64,000 nucleotides of DNA from DASUNP01 sp035249305 (GTDB taxonomy: Bacteria; Acidobacteriota; Blastocatellia; UBA7656). This document shows positions 38,831 to 48,660 of the stretch, one piece after another (positions within the stretch are counted from its first letter, which is position 1; every line of letters begins with the position of its first letter). Under the pieces are notes generated by a model. That model worked only from the letters and a program-made list of their open reading frames with translations, did no database searches and had not been told where the DNA came from. The position numbers and the translations under genes are program-made. The DNA is taken from positions 38,756 to 102,755 of the forward strand of contig DATFGQ010000034.1 in the NCBI GenBank assembly GCA_035249305.1, written 5' to 3'.

Positions 38831-41800
38831 ATGAGAAAATCTAGCCCTCAGTGTCGCTATCTGCTCGCGTGGCTAGCGGCGGTCGCCGTGTTGATCTCGA
38901 TCCCGCCGCAAGACGCCGCGGCCCAACAACGCGGGCAGGAGCAATCTATGCTCAAGGGCCTTCAGTGGCGCAGCATAGGCCCTTACCGCGGGGGCCGCGT
39001 GACGGCCGTGGCGGGAGTGACCTCTCAGCCGAACGTCTATTATTTCGGCGCGACGGGCGGCGGGGTCTGGAAGACTACCGACGGCGGCGTCAACTGGGTT
39101 CCGGTGTCGGACGAGTATTTCAAGACCGGCTCGGTCGGCGCAATCGGCGTCTCCGAATCCGACCCGAACGTCGTCTACGTCGGCATGGGCGAATCGCCCG
39201 TGCGCGGCAACGTGTCGCACGGCGACGGCGTGTATAAGTCTACGGACGCGGGCAAGACCTGGAAGCACGTGGGGCTCGGCGACACGCGCCACATAGGGCG
39301 AGTGCGCGTCCACCCCCGCAACCCCGACATAGCTTACGTCGCGGCCATGGGCCACCTGTTCGGCCCCAACGAAGAGCGCGGCGTCTTCCGCACCACGGAC
39401 GGCGGCAAGACTTGGCAGAAGGTGCTCTTCAGGAGCAACAAGGCGGGCGCGGTCGACTTGACGTTCGACCCTACGAACGCGAACGTGTTGTACGCGGGGT
39501 TCTGGGAAATCTTGCGGACGCCTTACAGCCTGGAGAGCGGCGGCCCCGGCGGCGGCCTGTTCAAGTCTACGGACGCGGGCGACACCTGGACGGAGATCAC
39601 GCGCAACCCCGGCGGGCCGAAAGGGACAGTCGGGAAGATCGGCGTCACGGTCTCTGCTGTAAACCCCGAGCGCGTGTGGGCCATCATCGAAGCCGAAGAC
39701 GGCGGTGTCTTTCGCTCTGACAACGGCGGCCGCGCGTGGACGAGGGTGAATGAAGACCGCCGCCTCCGCCAGCGCGCGTGGTATTACACGCGCATCTACG
39801 CCGACACGCAGAACGCCGACACGGTCTACGTCCTGAACACGGGCTTCTACAAATCGGGCGATGGCGGGCGGACTTACACGCCGATAAGCGTGCCGCACGG
39901 CGACAACCACGATTTGTGGATCGCCCCGAACGATTCGCAGAGGATGATAAACAGCAACGACGGCGGCGCGAACGTCTCGACCTCGGGCGGGCGTAGCTGG
40001 ACTGAGCAGGACCAGCCGACGGCGCAGTTTTATCGCGTCGCCCTGGATAACGATTTTCCTTATAACGTGTATGGCGCGCAGCAGGACAACTCGACCGTGC
40101 GCATCGCGAGCCGGACCACGGAGTTCGGCATAGACCGCACGCACTGGTACGACGTAGGCGGCGGCGAGTCGGGCTGGATCGCGCCTCACCCGAAGAACTC
40201 CAGCATAGTCTTCGCGGGCTCTTACGGCGGGCTGATAACTCGTTACGACCACCGCACCGGCCAGATGCGCAACGTGACGGTCTGGCCCGACAACCCCATG
40301 GGCTCGGGCGCTGAAGGCATGAAGTACCGCTTCCAGTGGAACTTCCCGCTCGTCTTTTCGCCGCACGACCAGAACACGCTTTACGCGGGCGGGAACATTC
40401 TCTTCAAGTCGACAAACGACGGGCATAGCTGGGAGGCCATAAGCAAGGACCTGACGCGCAACGACCGGACGAAGATGGGTCCGTCGGGCGGGCCTATCAC
40501 GAAAGACAACACGAGCGTCGAATACTACGGCACGATCTTCACGCTGATGGAATCGCCGGTCGAGAAGGGCGTGATCTGGACGGGGTCTGACGACGGCCTG
40601 GTTCACGTGACTCGCGACGGCGGCAAGCAGTGGGAGAACGTCACGCCGAAGAACATGCCCCAATGGATTCAGATCAACTCGCTCGACGCGTCGCCTCACA
40701 AGGGCGGCACGGCCTACGTCGCCGGGACGATGTACAAGTCGGATGACTTCAAGCCGTATCTCTATAAGACCGGCGACTACGGCAAGACCTGGAAGAAGAT
40801 CACAAACGGCATACCCGATGGGGCGTTCACGCGTGTGATCCGCGAAGACCCGAACCGGCCAGGCCTGCTCTACGCCGGCACGGAGACGGGCATGTACGTT
40901 TCGTTCGACGACGGCGAGAGCTGGCAATCGCTTCAGTTGAACCTCCCGGTAGTCCCCATCACGGACCTCGCGCTGCACAAGCGCGACAACGATCTGGTGG
41001 CGGCCACTCAGGGTCGGAGCTTCTGGATAATTGATGATCTGAACGTCGTCCACCAGATTCAAGACGCGGCGAAGGCGGACGCACACCTGTTCAAGCCGGA
41101 GCCGGCTTACCGCATGCCGGGCGGGGGCGGCTTCCTGCCTCCCGCGGCCACCATCGGGCAGAACCCGCCGGCAGGCGCGGCGGTCTATTATTACTTGAAG
41201 AACAAGCCAGCCGGCGACGTTCAGCTTGAGTTCATAGACCCGGCGGGCAAGTCGATCAGGAGGTACACGAGCCGCGCCCCGGCGGCCCGCGCGGCGCAGC
41301 AGCAGCAGCCCGCGGACGAAGAGGGCGGCTTCTTCGGAGGCGCCGCGCAGAGCCGCGTCACCGCCGACGCGGGGATCAACCGCTTCGTCTGGGATTTGAG
41401 ATACCCCGACGCGGTCCGCTTCCCCGGCTTGATCATGTGGGCGGGCGACACGCGCGGCCCGCGCGCCGTGCCTGGGACTTATCAGGTCAAGCTCACGGTC
41501 GATGGCAAAACTCTCACGCAGTCGTTCGAAGTGAAATCGGACGCGCGCGTGGAGACGACGCCCGCCGAATACGCGAAGCAGTTCGAGCTGCTGACGAAGA
41601 TCCGCGACAAGCTGACCCAGACGCACCAGGCGATCTTACAGATACGCGACGTGCGCAAGCAGGTGGAAGAGATCACCAACCGCGTCAAGGATCAGGCGGA
41701 CGCCAAACCTGTAGTGGATGCGGCTAAGGCACTCAACGACAAGATGACCGCAGTCGAAGAGGAGCTGTACCAGACGAAGAACCAGAGCAGTCAGGACCCG

Positions 41801-42040
41801 CTCAACTACCCCATACGGCTCAACAACAAGCTGGCCGCGCTCGGGGGCGTGGTCGCCAGCGCCGACGCCGCCCCGACCGAGCAGTCTTACATGGTGTACG
41901 AGGATCTGGCGGGCAAGATAGACGCTCAGTTACAGAAGCTCGATCAAATAATGAAGACCGACCTGCCGGCCTTCAACCGGACGGTGCGCGAAAAGGACAT
42001 CCCGGCCGTGATCGTCAGGGCCAGGGAGGCCGGTCAATAA
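38831..42040 (+). CDS. Large exported BNR/sortilin-type 'glycosyl hydrolase-like' protein
   Basis: A 1069-residue exported protein. The signal peptide (MRKSSPQCRYLLAWLAAVAVL) is followed by a tandem propeller region (about residues 30-740) with many Asp-box turns such as TTDGGVNW, STDAGKTW and SDNGGRAW. A beta-sandwich linker (about 760-860) and a C-terminal helical region (about 890-1060) follow. It resembles the VPS10/sortilin-like proteins annotated as glycosyl hydrolases in Acidobacteria, but no catalytic residues are evident. The ATG at 38831 follows AAAGGAGC; an upstream in-frame ATG lacks a ribosome site. Confidence 0.85.
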   Translation: MRKSSPQCRYLLAWLAAVAVLISIPPQDAAAQQRGQEQSMLKGLQWRSIGPYRGGRVTAVAGVTSQPNVYYFGATGGGVWKTTDGGVNWVPVSDEYFKTGSVGAIGVSESDPNVVYVGMGESPVRGNVSHGDGVYKSTDAGKTWKHVGLGDTRHIGRVRVHPRNPDIAYVAAMGHLFGPNEERGVFRTTDGGKTWQKVLFRSNKAGAVDLTFDPTNANVLYAGFWEILRTPYSLESGGPGGGLFKSTDAGDTWTEITRNPGGPKGTVGKIGVTVSAVNPERVWAIIEAEDGGVFRSDNGGRAWTRVNEDRRLRQRAWYYTRIYADTQNADTVYVLNTGFYKSGDGGRTYTPISVPHGDNHDLWIAPNDSQRMINSNDGGANVSTSGGRSWTEQDQPTAQFYRVALDNDFPYNVYGAQQDNSTVRIASRTTEFGIDRTHWYDVGGGESGWIAPHPKNSSIVFAGSYGGLITRYDHRTGQMRNVTVWPDNPMGSGAEGMKYRFQWNFPLVFSPHDQNTLYAGGNILFKSTNDGHSWEAISKDLTRNDRTKMGPSGGPITKDNTSVEYYGTIFTLMESPVEKGVIWTGSDDGLVHVTRDGGKQWENVTPKNMPQWIQINSLDASPHKGGTAYVAGTMYKSDDFKPYLYKTGDYGKTWKKITNGIPDGAFTRVIREDPNRPGLLYAGTETGMYVSFDDGESWQSLQLNLPVVPITDLALHKRDNDLVAATQGRSFWIIDDLNVVHQIQDAAKADAHLFKPEPAYRMPGGGGFLPPAATIGQNPPAGAAVYYYLKNKPAGDVQLEFIDPAGKSIRRYTSRAPAARAAQQQQPADEEGGFFGGAAQSRVTADAGINRFVWDLRYPDAVRFPGLIMWAGDTRGPRAVPGTYQVKLTVDGKTLTQSFEVKSDARVETTPAEYAKQFELLTKIRDKLTQTHQAILQIRDVRKQVEEITNRVKDQADAKPVVDAAKALNDKMTAVEEELYQTKNQSSQDPLNYPIRLNNKLAALGGVVASADAAPTEQSYMVYEDLAGKIDAQLQKLDQIMKTDLPAFNRTVREKDIPAVIVRAREAGQ

Positions 42041-42127
42041 TCTGTCCAAACTGATACAAGCGGGGGTGGATTTGAAACCCGCCCCCGCTCCCTTTATAGA
42101 CCCCCCATTCTGCGATAGATTTAATCC

Positions 42128-42631
42128 ATGGCACAGCAGAATACATTCGACGTGGTCTCGAAAGTCGATATGGCCGAGGTGAAAAATGCCGTCAACCAGG
42201 CGACGAAAGAGATCACTCAGCGGTACGACTTCAAGGGCACAAACTCCTCCATCGAGCTCAACGAGAAGGAACACACGCTCGTGCTTGCGACCGCGAGCGA
42301 GTTCACGCTTAAATCCCTCAACGACGTGTTGCAGCAGAAACTGGTCCGGCGCGGCGTGTCGCTCAAGGCGCTCTCTTACGGCAAGGTCGAGCCCGCCGCT
42401 AAAGACTCAGTCCGGCAGACCGTCACCCTCCAGCAGGGCATCCCCGTAGAAAAAGCGCGCGAGATAGTTAAGTTCATCAAAGACACGAAGCTCAAGGTGC
42501 AGCCGTCGATCAACGGCGATTTCGTGCGCGTCGGCGGTAAGGACCGTGACACGCTCCAACAGATTATCTCGCGGCTGAAGGAGAAAGATTTCGGCATAGA
42601 CATGCAGTTCACCAACTACCGCTCGCAGTGA
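42128..42631 (+). CDS. yajQ: YajQ-family nucleotide-binding protein
   Basis: A 167-residue cytoplasmic protein matching YajQ (DUF520) end to end. It shows NTFDVVSKVDMAEVKNAVNQ, RYDFKGTNSSIEL and the C-terminal VRVGGKDRDTLQQIISRLK. YajQ-type proteins have two ferredoxin-like domains; in Xanthomonas a member binds cyclic di-GMP and acts as a transcription co-regulator. It lies 13 bases before ogt, with which it probably shares an mRNA. Confidence 0.93.
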   Translation: MAQQNTFDVVSKVDMAEVKNAVNQATKEITQRYDFKGTNSSIELNEKEHTLVLATASEFTLKSLNDVLQQKLVRRGVSLKALSYGKVEPAAKDSVRQTVTLQQGIPVEKAREIVKFIKDTKLKVQPSINGDFVRVGGKDRDTLQQIISRLKEKDFGIDMQFTNYRSQ

Positions 42632-42644
42632 GGGAAGACCTGGC

Positions 42645-43166
42645 ATGAGGATCAGCTACACGATAACCGACTCGCCGCTGGGGCGCATGCTCGTCGCAAG
42701 GACCGCGCGCGGGCTCTGCTTCGTGAGCCTGGGCGATCAGGACGCCTCGCAAGAAAAAGAGTTGTCGAGCGACTACCCCGCCGCAGAGATCGTTCGCGAC
42801 GACGAGGGCCTGGCCGAGTGGACCGGCGCGCTGTTGAGATACCTCGCGGGCGAGAGGACGCCGCTCGACTTGCCGGTCGATGTCGAAGGGACGCCGTTTC
42901 AACAGAGCGTGTGGGCAGAGCTTCGCGCCATCCCTTACGGCGGCACTACGACATACGGCGAGATAGCGCGTAAGCTCGGCTACGGCGCGGCGGGCGCGCG
43001 GGCGGTCGGCCGCGCCTGCGCCACCAATCATGTCTCGCTTGTGATCCCTTGCCACCGCGCGCTCAGAGAGGGCGGGGACCTGGGCGGCTACCGCTGGGGC
43101 CTCGACCGCAAGGCCCGCCTGCTCGCTCAAGAGCAGAAGGCCCGCCAGCTAACGCTCGGGTTTTAG
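42645..43166 (+). CDS. ogt: Methylated-DNA-[protein]-cysteine S-methyltransferase
   Basis: A 173-residue DNA repair protein that removes O6-methyl from guanine by transfer to its own cysteine. The acceptor is in VIPCHRALREGG near residue 133. The helix-turn-helix and arginine finger lie in ARAVGRACATNHVS. The C-terminus GGYRWGLDRKARLLAQE is typical. No Ada-type N-terminal domain is present, so it is the Ogt/MGMT single-domain form. Confidence 0.93.
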   Translation: MRISYTITDSPLGRMLVARTARGLCFVSLGDQDASQEKELSSDYPAAEIVRDDEGLAEWTGALLRYLAGERTPLDLPVDVEGTPFQQSVWAELRAIPYGGTTTYGEIARKLGYGAAGARAVGRACATNHVSLVIPCHRALREGGDLGGYRWGLDRKARLLAQEQKARQLTLGF

Positions 43167-43362
43167 CCTCGGTCTTAGCCTCGTTGATCGCCTTTACAGC
43201 CTCCGCCAATGACAACAACTCAGATGGAGCGCTGAATCAGCGGCGATTATCCGCTTGCAAAAAGCGTCGTTTCGCACAAAAGTATCTGTGTGGGCGTCGG
43301 GTGAGATAAGACCATCTTAAGCTGAGCTGCTCTGTCCGCAATCGACTTCTTCCGCCTTCTGC

Positions 43363-45684
43363 ATGACTAATCACATCCGAACGCACCTGGTAAGAATCCG
43401 CCCTCGCAACGACGCGCTTTACGTGAGCCAGGGTCGCACGGTGCTGGCCACCGATCGCGACGGCTTTGTAGCCGGGGGGCCAGAGCACGGGCTGTTCGTC
43501 CACCAGACGCGCTTGCTGTCTAAGTACCGCTACCTGATCGATGGCGAAAGCATGCTGCCCGTCGTGCTCTCGAATTACGAGCAGCACAACTGGCTCGGGT
43601 ATTACATAACGCTGCCGCCCGGCATACAGACGCCCGAGCCGGACCAGGGCAGCGGACAGATGCAAGAGCTGTCCCAGCAGACGCTTGAGATGCGATTGTC
43701 ACGATACGTCGGAGAGGGCATACACGAAGACGTAGACCTGACGAACTTCACCCAGCAGGCGACTTCGTTCCGGCTGGAGCTCGAAGTCGACGCGGATTTC
43801 GCCGACGTGGTCGAGACGAAAGGCGCCCGCCGCCAGTTCGGCGCGCTCACGCGAGACTGGCGCGAAGTCGAGCGAAGCTGGGAGCTGGTCTTCGATTACA
43901 AGGCCGAGCATGACTACGACGTGCAGGGCAACAAGGGCACCGCGCGCATACATCGAGGGCTCACGCTGCGCATCGAAAGCGCCGGGTCCGCGCCCGCCTA
44001 CGAAGATGGCCGGATCACTTTTCAAATAGAGTTAGGCCCGATCGAAACCTGGCATGCCTGCCTCAACCTGATTCCGTTCATCGACGGCAAGATGATGCCG
44101 CCGCTCTACGGCTGCCGCTCTTTCACCGCGACCGGCACTGAGTACGATCACAGGCGCGAGCTTTACTTGAATGAGGCGACGCGCGTCGCGACGCCTGAGA
44201 CTTCTACGCTCGCGCCCGTGGTCGTAGGCGCGCTAGATCAGGCCCGGCGCGACCTGGCGGCGCTGCGAATGTATGACCTCGACAGAGATGAGCACGCATG
44301 GGTTATGGCCGCGGGGCTCCCCATCTACGTAGCCGTTTACGGCCGCGACATTCTGACCGCCGCGTGGCAGGCGTCGCTCGTCAGCACGGACATGATGCGC
44401 GGCGCGCTCGCCGAGCTTGCCGACTGGCAGGGGCGCGAGACGAACGACTGGCGCGACGAACAGCCGGGCCGCATGCTTCACGAGGCCCACACCGGCCCTC
44501 TTGAGATGCTCAACTTCAACCCGCGCCAGCGCTACTACGGGTCCGTGACTACTTCAGGCTTTTACCCCGTAGCCGTCTCAGAGCTCTGGCACTGGACGGG
44601 CGATAAAGAGCTGATACGCCCTTTCATAGAGCCTTCGTTGCGCGCGCTCGCGTGGCTAGACGAATGCGCGGACCTGGACGGCGACGGCCTTTACGAGTAC
44701 AAGACGCGCTCCACGCAGGGCGTGACCAACCAGGGCTGGAAAGATTCCGGCGACGCGATAGTCTACGAAGACGGCTCGGAGGTGAAAGCCCCGATCGCCA
44801 CCTGCGAGGAGCAGGGCTTTGCCTACCTGGCCAAGCTGCACATGTCGGAAGTCCTCTGGTGGCTTGACGAGAAGGACCACGCGAAGCGGCTTTACACAGA
44901 AGCCGCGGAGCTGAAGAAGCGATTCAACGAAGCTTTCTGGATGGAAGATGAAGGCTTCTTTGCGATGGGGCTTGACGGCGATAAGCGGCAGATCAAATCC
45001 ATCGGCTCGAACGCGGGCCACTGTCTGGCCACGGCCATCGTAGAGCAGGAGCATGTGCTCAAGACCGTCGGCCGTTTGATAGCCGACGACATGTTCACGG
45101 GCTGGGGCATAAGGACGTTGTCGAGCGCGCACCCTTCTTTCAACCCGTACAGCTACCACCGCGGCACGGTCTGGCCGGTCGAGCACGGCACGTTCGCGCT
45201 CGCGTTCTTGCGCTACGGGTTGTTCAATCACATGGAGATGATCTGCCGCGCGCAGTTCGAGGCCGCCGCGCTGTTTGATTTCTACCGCCTGCCCGAGCTG
45301 TTCAGCGGGCACCAGCGCGACGCGGACCACCCGTTCCCCGCGATCTACCCGTTCGCGAACTCGCCGCAAGCGTGGTCGGCCTCGGCCGTCTTCTGCTTCG
45401 TCCAGGCGATGCTCGGCCTCTACCCTTACGCGCCGCTCAACATGCTGCTCGTAGACCCGCACCTGCCCGACTGGTTGCCCGAGATCACGCTCGCGGGGCT
45501 GAAGGTCGGCGACGCGCGCGTCACGATTCGCTTTTACCGCACGCCCGATGGCGCGAGCGCCTACGAAGTCCTCGACAAGCGCGGGAGGCTTCACGTCATC
45601 AGGCAACCTAGCCCGTGGTCGCTGACCGCGAGCTTCGCCGAGAGGCTGAAAGACGCGCTGACGAGTTTTATGCCCGGCAGATAG
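43363..45684 (+). CDS. Amylo-alpha-1,6-glucosidase / glycogen-debranching-like enzyme
   Basis: A 773-residue cytoplasmic protein. The N-terminal beta-sandwich domain (GDE_N-type; ARGLFVHQTRLL-like PEHGLFVHQTRLLSKY near residue 43) precedes a six-hairpin (alpha/alpha)6 barrel from about residue 285 to 690. GLPIYVAVYGRDIL (about 322) and NQGWKDSGDAI (about 460) contain the acidic residues expected in the catalytic cleft. This group trims alpha-1,6 branches in glycogen-like polymers, or acts on related oligosaccharides. It stands alone, followed after 12 bases by an SDR gene. Confidence 0.87.
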   Translation: MTNHIRTHLVRIRPRNDALYVSQGRTVLATDRDGFVAGGPEHGLFVHQTRLLSKYRYLIDGESMLPVVLSNYEQHNWLGYYITLPPGIQTPEPDQGSGQMQELSQQTLEMRLSRYVGEGIHEDVDLTNFTQQATSFRLELEVDADFADVVETKGARRQFGALTRDWREVERSWELVFDYKAEHDYDVQGNKGTARIHRGLTLRIESAGSAPAYEDGRITFQIELGPIETWHACLNLIPFIDGKMMPPLYGCRSFTATGTEYDHRRELYLNEATRVATPETSTLAPVVVGALDQARRDLAALRMYDLDRDEHAWVMAAGLPIYVAVYGRDILTAAWQASLVSTDMMRGALAELADWQGRETNDWRDEQPGRMLHEAHTGPLEMLNFNPRQRYYGSVTTSGFYPVAVSELWHWTGDKELIRPFIEPSLRALAWLDECADLDGDGLYEYKTRSTQGVTNQGWKDSGDAIVYEDGSEVKAPIATCEEQGFAYLAKLHMSEVLWWLDEKDHAKRLYTEAAELKKRFNEAFWMEDEGFFAMGLDGDKRQIKSIGSNAGHCLATAIVEQEHVLKTVGRLIADDMFTGWGIRTLSSAHPSFNPYSYHRGTVWPVEHGTFALAFLRYGLFNHMEMICRAQFEAAALFDFYRLPELFSGHQRDADHPFPAIYPFANSPQAWSASAVFCFVQAMLGLYPYAPLNMLLVDPHLPDWLPEITLAGLKVGDARVTIRFYRTPDGASAYEVLDKRGRLHVIRQPSPWSLTASFAERLKDALTSFMPGR

Positions 45685-45696
45685 TGAGGACTAAAG

Positions 45697-46707
45697 ATGA
45701 GCGAAAAGAGAAGACCCGAAGTCGTAGTCATAACCGGCGCGTCGGCCGGAGTCGGCCGCGCGACCGCTCGCGCCTTCGCACGCAGGGGGGCGCGCGTGGG
45801 ATTGCTCGCCCGCGGTCGCGACGGGCTCGAAGGCGCGCGCCGCGACGTGGAAGCGGCCGGGGGCCGCGCGCTCGTGCTGCCGGCCGACGTGGCGAACGCT
45901 GACGAAGTAGAGGCCGCCGCCGCCATAGTCGAAAGCGAGTTCGGCCCCATAGACATCTGGATCAATAACGCTATGGTCTCGGTCTTCTCGCCCGTCAAGG
46001 AGATGACCGCGGACGAATACCGCCGCGTAACAGATGTCACATACCTGGGGCTCGTCTACGGGACGCTCGCGGCGCTCAAGCGAATGCTCCCGCGCGACCG
46101 GGGCATGATCGTTCAGGTAGGCTCGGCGCTCGCCTACCGCGGCATACCGCTGCAATCGGCTTACTGCGCCGCAAAGCATGCCGTTCAAGGTTTTCATGAC
46201 TCGCTCAGATCAGAATTGATTCATGATAAGAGCCGCGTCCGCGTGACCATGGTCCAGTTGCCCGCGCTCAACACCCCGCAGTTCAGTTGGGTGCGGTCGC
46301 GGCTGCCGGGCAAGCCCCAGCCCGTGCCGCCCATCTTCCAGCCTGAGATCGCCGCCCACGCCATCGTCTATGCCGCGCACTCCAACAGGCGCGAGATCTA
46401 CGTCGGGGGGCCGACGGTGATGGCGATAGTCGGCGACAAGATCGCCCCCGGCCTGTTAGATCATTATCTCGCCGAGATGGGTTACGAGGGCCAGCAGATG
46501 AAAGAGCCCGTCGACCCGGACCGGCGGGATAACCTCTGGGAGCCTGTTCCGGGCGATCACGGCGCGCACGGCGAGTTCGACGACCGCGCAAAGGCGGTCA
46601 GCCTGCAAGCGTGGGCCAATACTCACCGAGGCTTGCTCGCCGTGGCGGCTGCGGGGCTCTTTGCGGGCGCGGCGACCACCGCTTTAATCCTGCGCCGCCG
46701 AGTGTAA
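45697..46707 (+). CDS. Short-chain dehydrogenase with C-terminal membrane anchor
   Basis: A 336-residue SDR. VVVITGASAGVGRATARAF gives the NAD(P)-binding TGxxxGxG motif (about 13-20). The catalytic set is Ser in VQVGSALAYRG near 146 and Tyr/Lys in SAYCAAKHA near 157. After the Rossmann core comes an extra 100-residue part ending in a hydrophobic segment (LLAVAAAGLFAGAATTALIL, about 312-331) and RRRV, a tail anchor. The substrate is not evident. It begins 12 bases after the debranching-like gene. Confidence 0.88.
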   Translation: MSEKRRPEVVVITGASAGVGRATARAFARRGARVGLLARGRDGLEGARRDVEAAGGRALVLPADVANADEVEAAAAIVESEFGPIDIWINNAMVSVFSPVKEMTADEYRRVTDVTYLGLVYGTLAALKRMLPRDRGMIVQVGSALAYRGIPLQSAYCAAKHAVQGFHDSLRSELIHDKSRVRVTMVQLPALNTPQFSWVRSRLPGKPQPVPPIFQPEIAAHAIVYAAHSNRREIYVGGPTVMAIVGDKIAPGLLDHYLAEMGYEGQQMKEPVDPDRRDNLWEPVPGDHGAHGEFDDRAKAVSLQAWANTHRGLLAVAAAGLFAGAATTALILRRRV

Positions 46708-46873
46708 GAACTTCAAACGCCGCTGACAGGTATTCAAACAGAGGCGGGGCGATAGAGCCCTCCTGCGCGATCGGCGGACGGGTATAAGAATTGCGACTCA
46801 TACGGGGGGCATAATTGATTGCGCAGCAGGAGTGCGCAATGCCGACGGACCGCTAGACGAACCAGGGGGGATT

Positions 46874-47695
46874 ATGAAACTAAGATTACAAATAGCCGTA
46901 ACGACGATTCTCTTGCTTGCCGGGATGGTTTCGGCCGCGCGGGCGCAGGTCTCTTACCGCCCGAGCGAGAAGGAGATGGAAAACCTGCTTGAGCGCATAG
47001 AGCGAGGCGCGGATCATTTTCGCTCAAGCCTCGCCCGCTCGCTCGACGTGAGCCATTTCGACGACACGAAGGCCGAAGACAACATCAACCTGTTCATCAA
47101 GGAGTTTGAGGCGGCGACAGACCACCTCAAGTCCCGCTTCGACGAAGACCAGTCGGCCGCCGCGGACGTTGAAGAGGTGTTGCGCCGGGCTTCTCGCATA
47201 GACGGCTTCATGGGCGCGAACGCGATGAACTCTCGGGCGCAGAGCGACTGGCTCGCGCTGCGCAGGGACCTCGACGACCTTGCGCGCGCTTATAATGTGT
47301 CGTGGAACTGGACGGGCGTAAGCAGCAGCCCTTACCGCATGACGGACCAAGAGCTGAAGGGTCTGCTCGACCGCGTGGAGGCGAACGCGGACGCTTTTCG
47401 CAAGAGCCTTGCCGACGCGCTCGACAAGACAGATTTCGACGACTCGGACGCCGAGGATTTGATCAACCGGGACATCAAGGCGTTTGAGAACGCGACCGAT
47501 AAACTCGAAGGCCGCTTCAGCAACAAACGGTCGGCCGCTGCCGACGCCGAAGAGGTCTTGAGCCGCGCCGCCGCCATAGACAGCTTTATGCGCCATCACA
47601 GGCTCACGCTTGGCGCGCAGGAAGACTGGCAGCGGTTGCGCGAAAGCCTGGACCAACTGGCGCTGGGTTACGGCGTTTCCTGGAAGTGGTTTTAA
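46874..47695 (+). CDS. Exported protein with two copies of a helical domain
   Basis: A 273-residue protein with a signal peptide (MKLRLQIAVTTILLLAGMVSA). Two tandem copies of a roughly 110-residue helical unit follow (about 33-140 and 149-270). Both contain LLxRxExxADxFRxSLAxxLDxxxFDDxxAEDxIN and end in YxVSWxW. The copies differ enough to be old. No known function. The ATG at 46874 follows GGGGGG, and a BON-domain lipoprotein gene lies 16 bases downstream, so both are likely periplasmic partners. Confidence 0.75.
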   Translation: MKLRLQIAVTTILLLAGMVSAARAQVSYRPSEKEMENLLERIERGADHFRSSLARSLDVSHFDDTKAEDNINLFIKEFEAATDHLKSRFDEDQSAAADVEEVLRRASRIDGFMGANAMNSRAQSDWLALRRDLDDLARAYNVSWNWTGVSSSPYRMTDQELKGLLDRVEANADAFRKSLADALDKTDFDDSDAEDLINRDIKAFENATDKLEGRFSNKRSAAADAEEVLSRAAAIDSFMRHHRLTLGAQEDWQRLRESLDQLALGYGVSWKWF

Positions 47696-47711
47696 GTCGC
47701 GAAGGGGGATT

Positions 47712-48191
47712 ATGACCAGAAACAGAGTCGCGCTTGTCACAGGCGTTCTGCTCCTGACGACGCTGGTCGCGGGGTGTGACACGACGACAAACACGAACGG
47801 CAATAACCGCAACTCGAATGCTAACGCGAACGCGCGGGCTACGAACGGCAACTCTAACAGCGGCGTGTCGCGCGAGGATTTCGAGAAGACTAAAGATAGC
47901 ATCGCCCGCCAGGCTAAAGACCTGGGGCGCAAGATCGGCGAGGGCGCTGACGACCTGTGGATCTGGACCAAGGCGCGCACGGAGCTCGCGACGGCCGACG
48001 ACCTCAGAGACAGCGCCATCAACATAGACGTTGAGAATAACGTCGTGACTCTGAGCGGGAGCGTGCCGACCGAGGCTCAAAAGGCCAAGGCCGAGCAGAT
48101 CGCGCGCGGGATCGAAGGCGTCAACGGCGTCAAGAACCAGATCGCCGTAGGTCCGAGCGCCGGTAACGCGAACAACAGAAACGGGCGATGA
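47712..48191 (+). CDS. BON-domain lipoprotein
   Basis: A 159-residue lipoprotein. The lipobox LVAGC ends the signal peptide at about residue 22. An Asn-rich linker (about 27-48) follows, then a BON domain (about 88-148) with the VENNVVTLSGSVPTEAQKAKAEQIAR pattern split around VNGVKNQI. BON domains bind phospholipid or keep envelope stability, as in OsmY/DolP. GGGGGAT precedes the ATG at 47712; the longer frame upstream runs through the preceding gene. Confidence 0.85.
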   Translation: MTRNRVALVTGVLLLTTLVAGCDTTTNTNGNNRNSNANANARATNGNSNSGVSREDFEKTKDSIARQAKDLGRKIGEGADDLWIWTKARTELATADDLRDSAINIDVENNVVTLSGSVPTEAQKAKAEQIARGIEGVNGVKNQIAVGPSAGNANNRNGR

Positions 48192-48414
48192 TCTAAAGCG
48201 TGGCTACGGTCGAGCGGACAAAAAACGCCCTGTGAAAGAGCGCGTTTAAGTAGGTTTGTATTTGAATGAGGGTTAAGGCCAAGAGGCGGAGGGAGGCGTC
48301 CACCGACTCCCTCCTGTTCCGTGTTAACGGAAGAGACACTATACAACAGATTTGCTTTACCAATCATTGCGAAATAGTTATCTCTAATACCTTTCCGCAG
48401 CCTCATAATCTTTA
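48192..48414. other. Gap without recognised gene
   Basis: About 220 bases between the BON lipoprotein and the repeat block. A GC-rich GGAGGGAGGCG...CTCCCTCC hairpin near 48286-48313 could end transcription. No ORF with support. Confidence 0.4.
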
Positions 48415-48660
48415 AGTGCTGAGTGCTGAGTCCTGAGTCCTGAGTAGTAGCAATCTACCCGGCTCCGTAGGAGCTAGATGTTTGTAGTTGATCCCAGGCG
48501 GGTTCCCCAACTCCGTAGGGGTTGTATATCTGTTATACAACCCCTACGGGGTTGGCCGACACTCGCGGCGGCGTTCTACAGACATAGAGCCTCTACGAGG
48601 CTTTTCAAACAGGCTTTCAGCACCCACAACTCAGGACTCAGCACTCAGCACTCAGGACTT
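48415..48660. repeat. Split heptad hairpin enclosing palindromic repeats
   Basis: The heptad arms (48415-48445 and 48629-48660) are 185 bases apart. Between them lie GCTCCGTAGGAGC + TAGATGTTTGTAG at about 48461-48486, the perfect-looking CCGTAGGGGTTGTA...TACAACCCCTACGG pair at 48521-48556, and CTACAGACATAGAGCCTCTACGAGGC, the inverted relative of the first. The whole is a repeat inserted in a repeat. The right arm overlaps the stop codon of the GT39 gene (48652-48654). Confidence 0.75.

Noticed and set aside
38873..41626. 917-codon minus-strand frame opposite the BNR protein
   Set aside because: Low-complexity Arg/Val/Asp-rich product, no ribosome site, and the plus frame has clear Asp-box repeats; GC-rich shadow.
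48077..48406. 109-codon minus frame over the BON gene end
   Set aside because: Overlaps the BON domain in antisense and has no support outside it.
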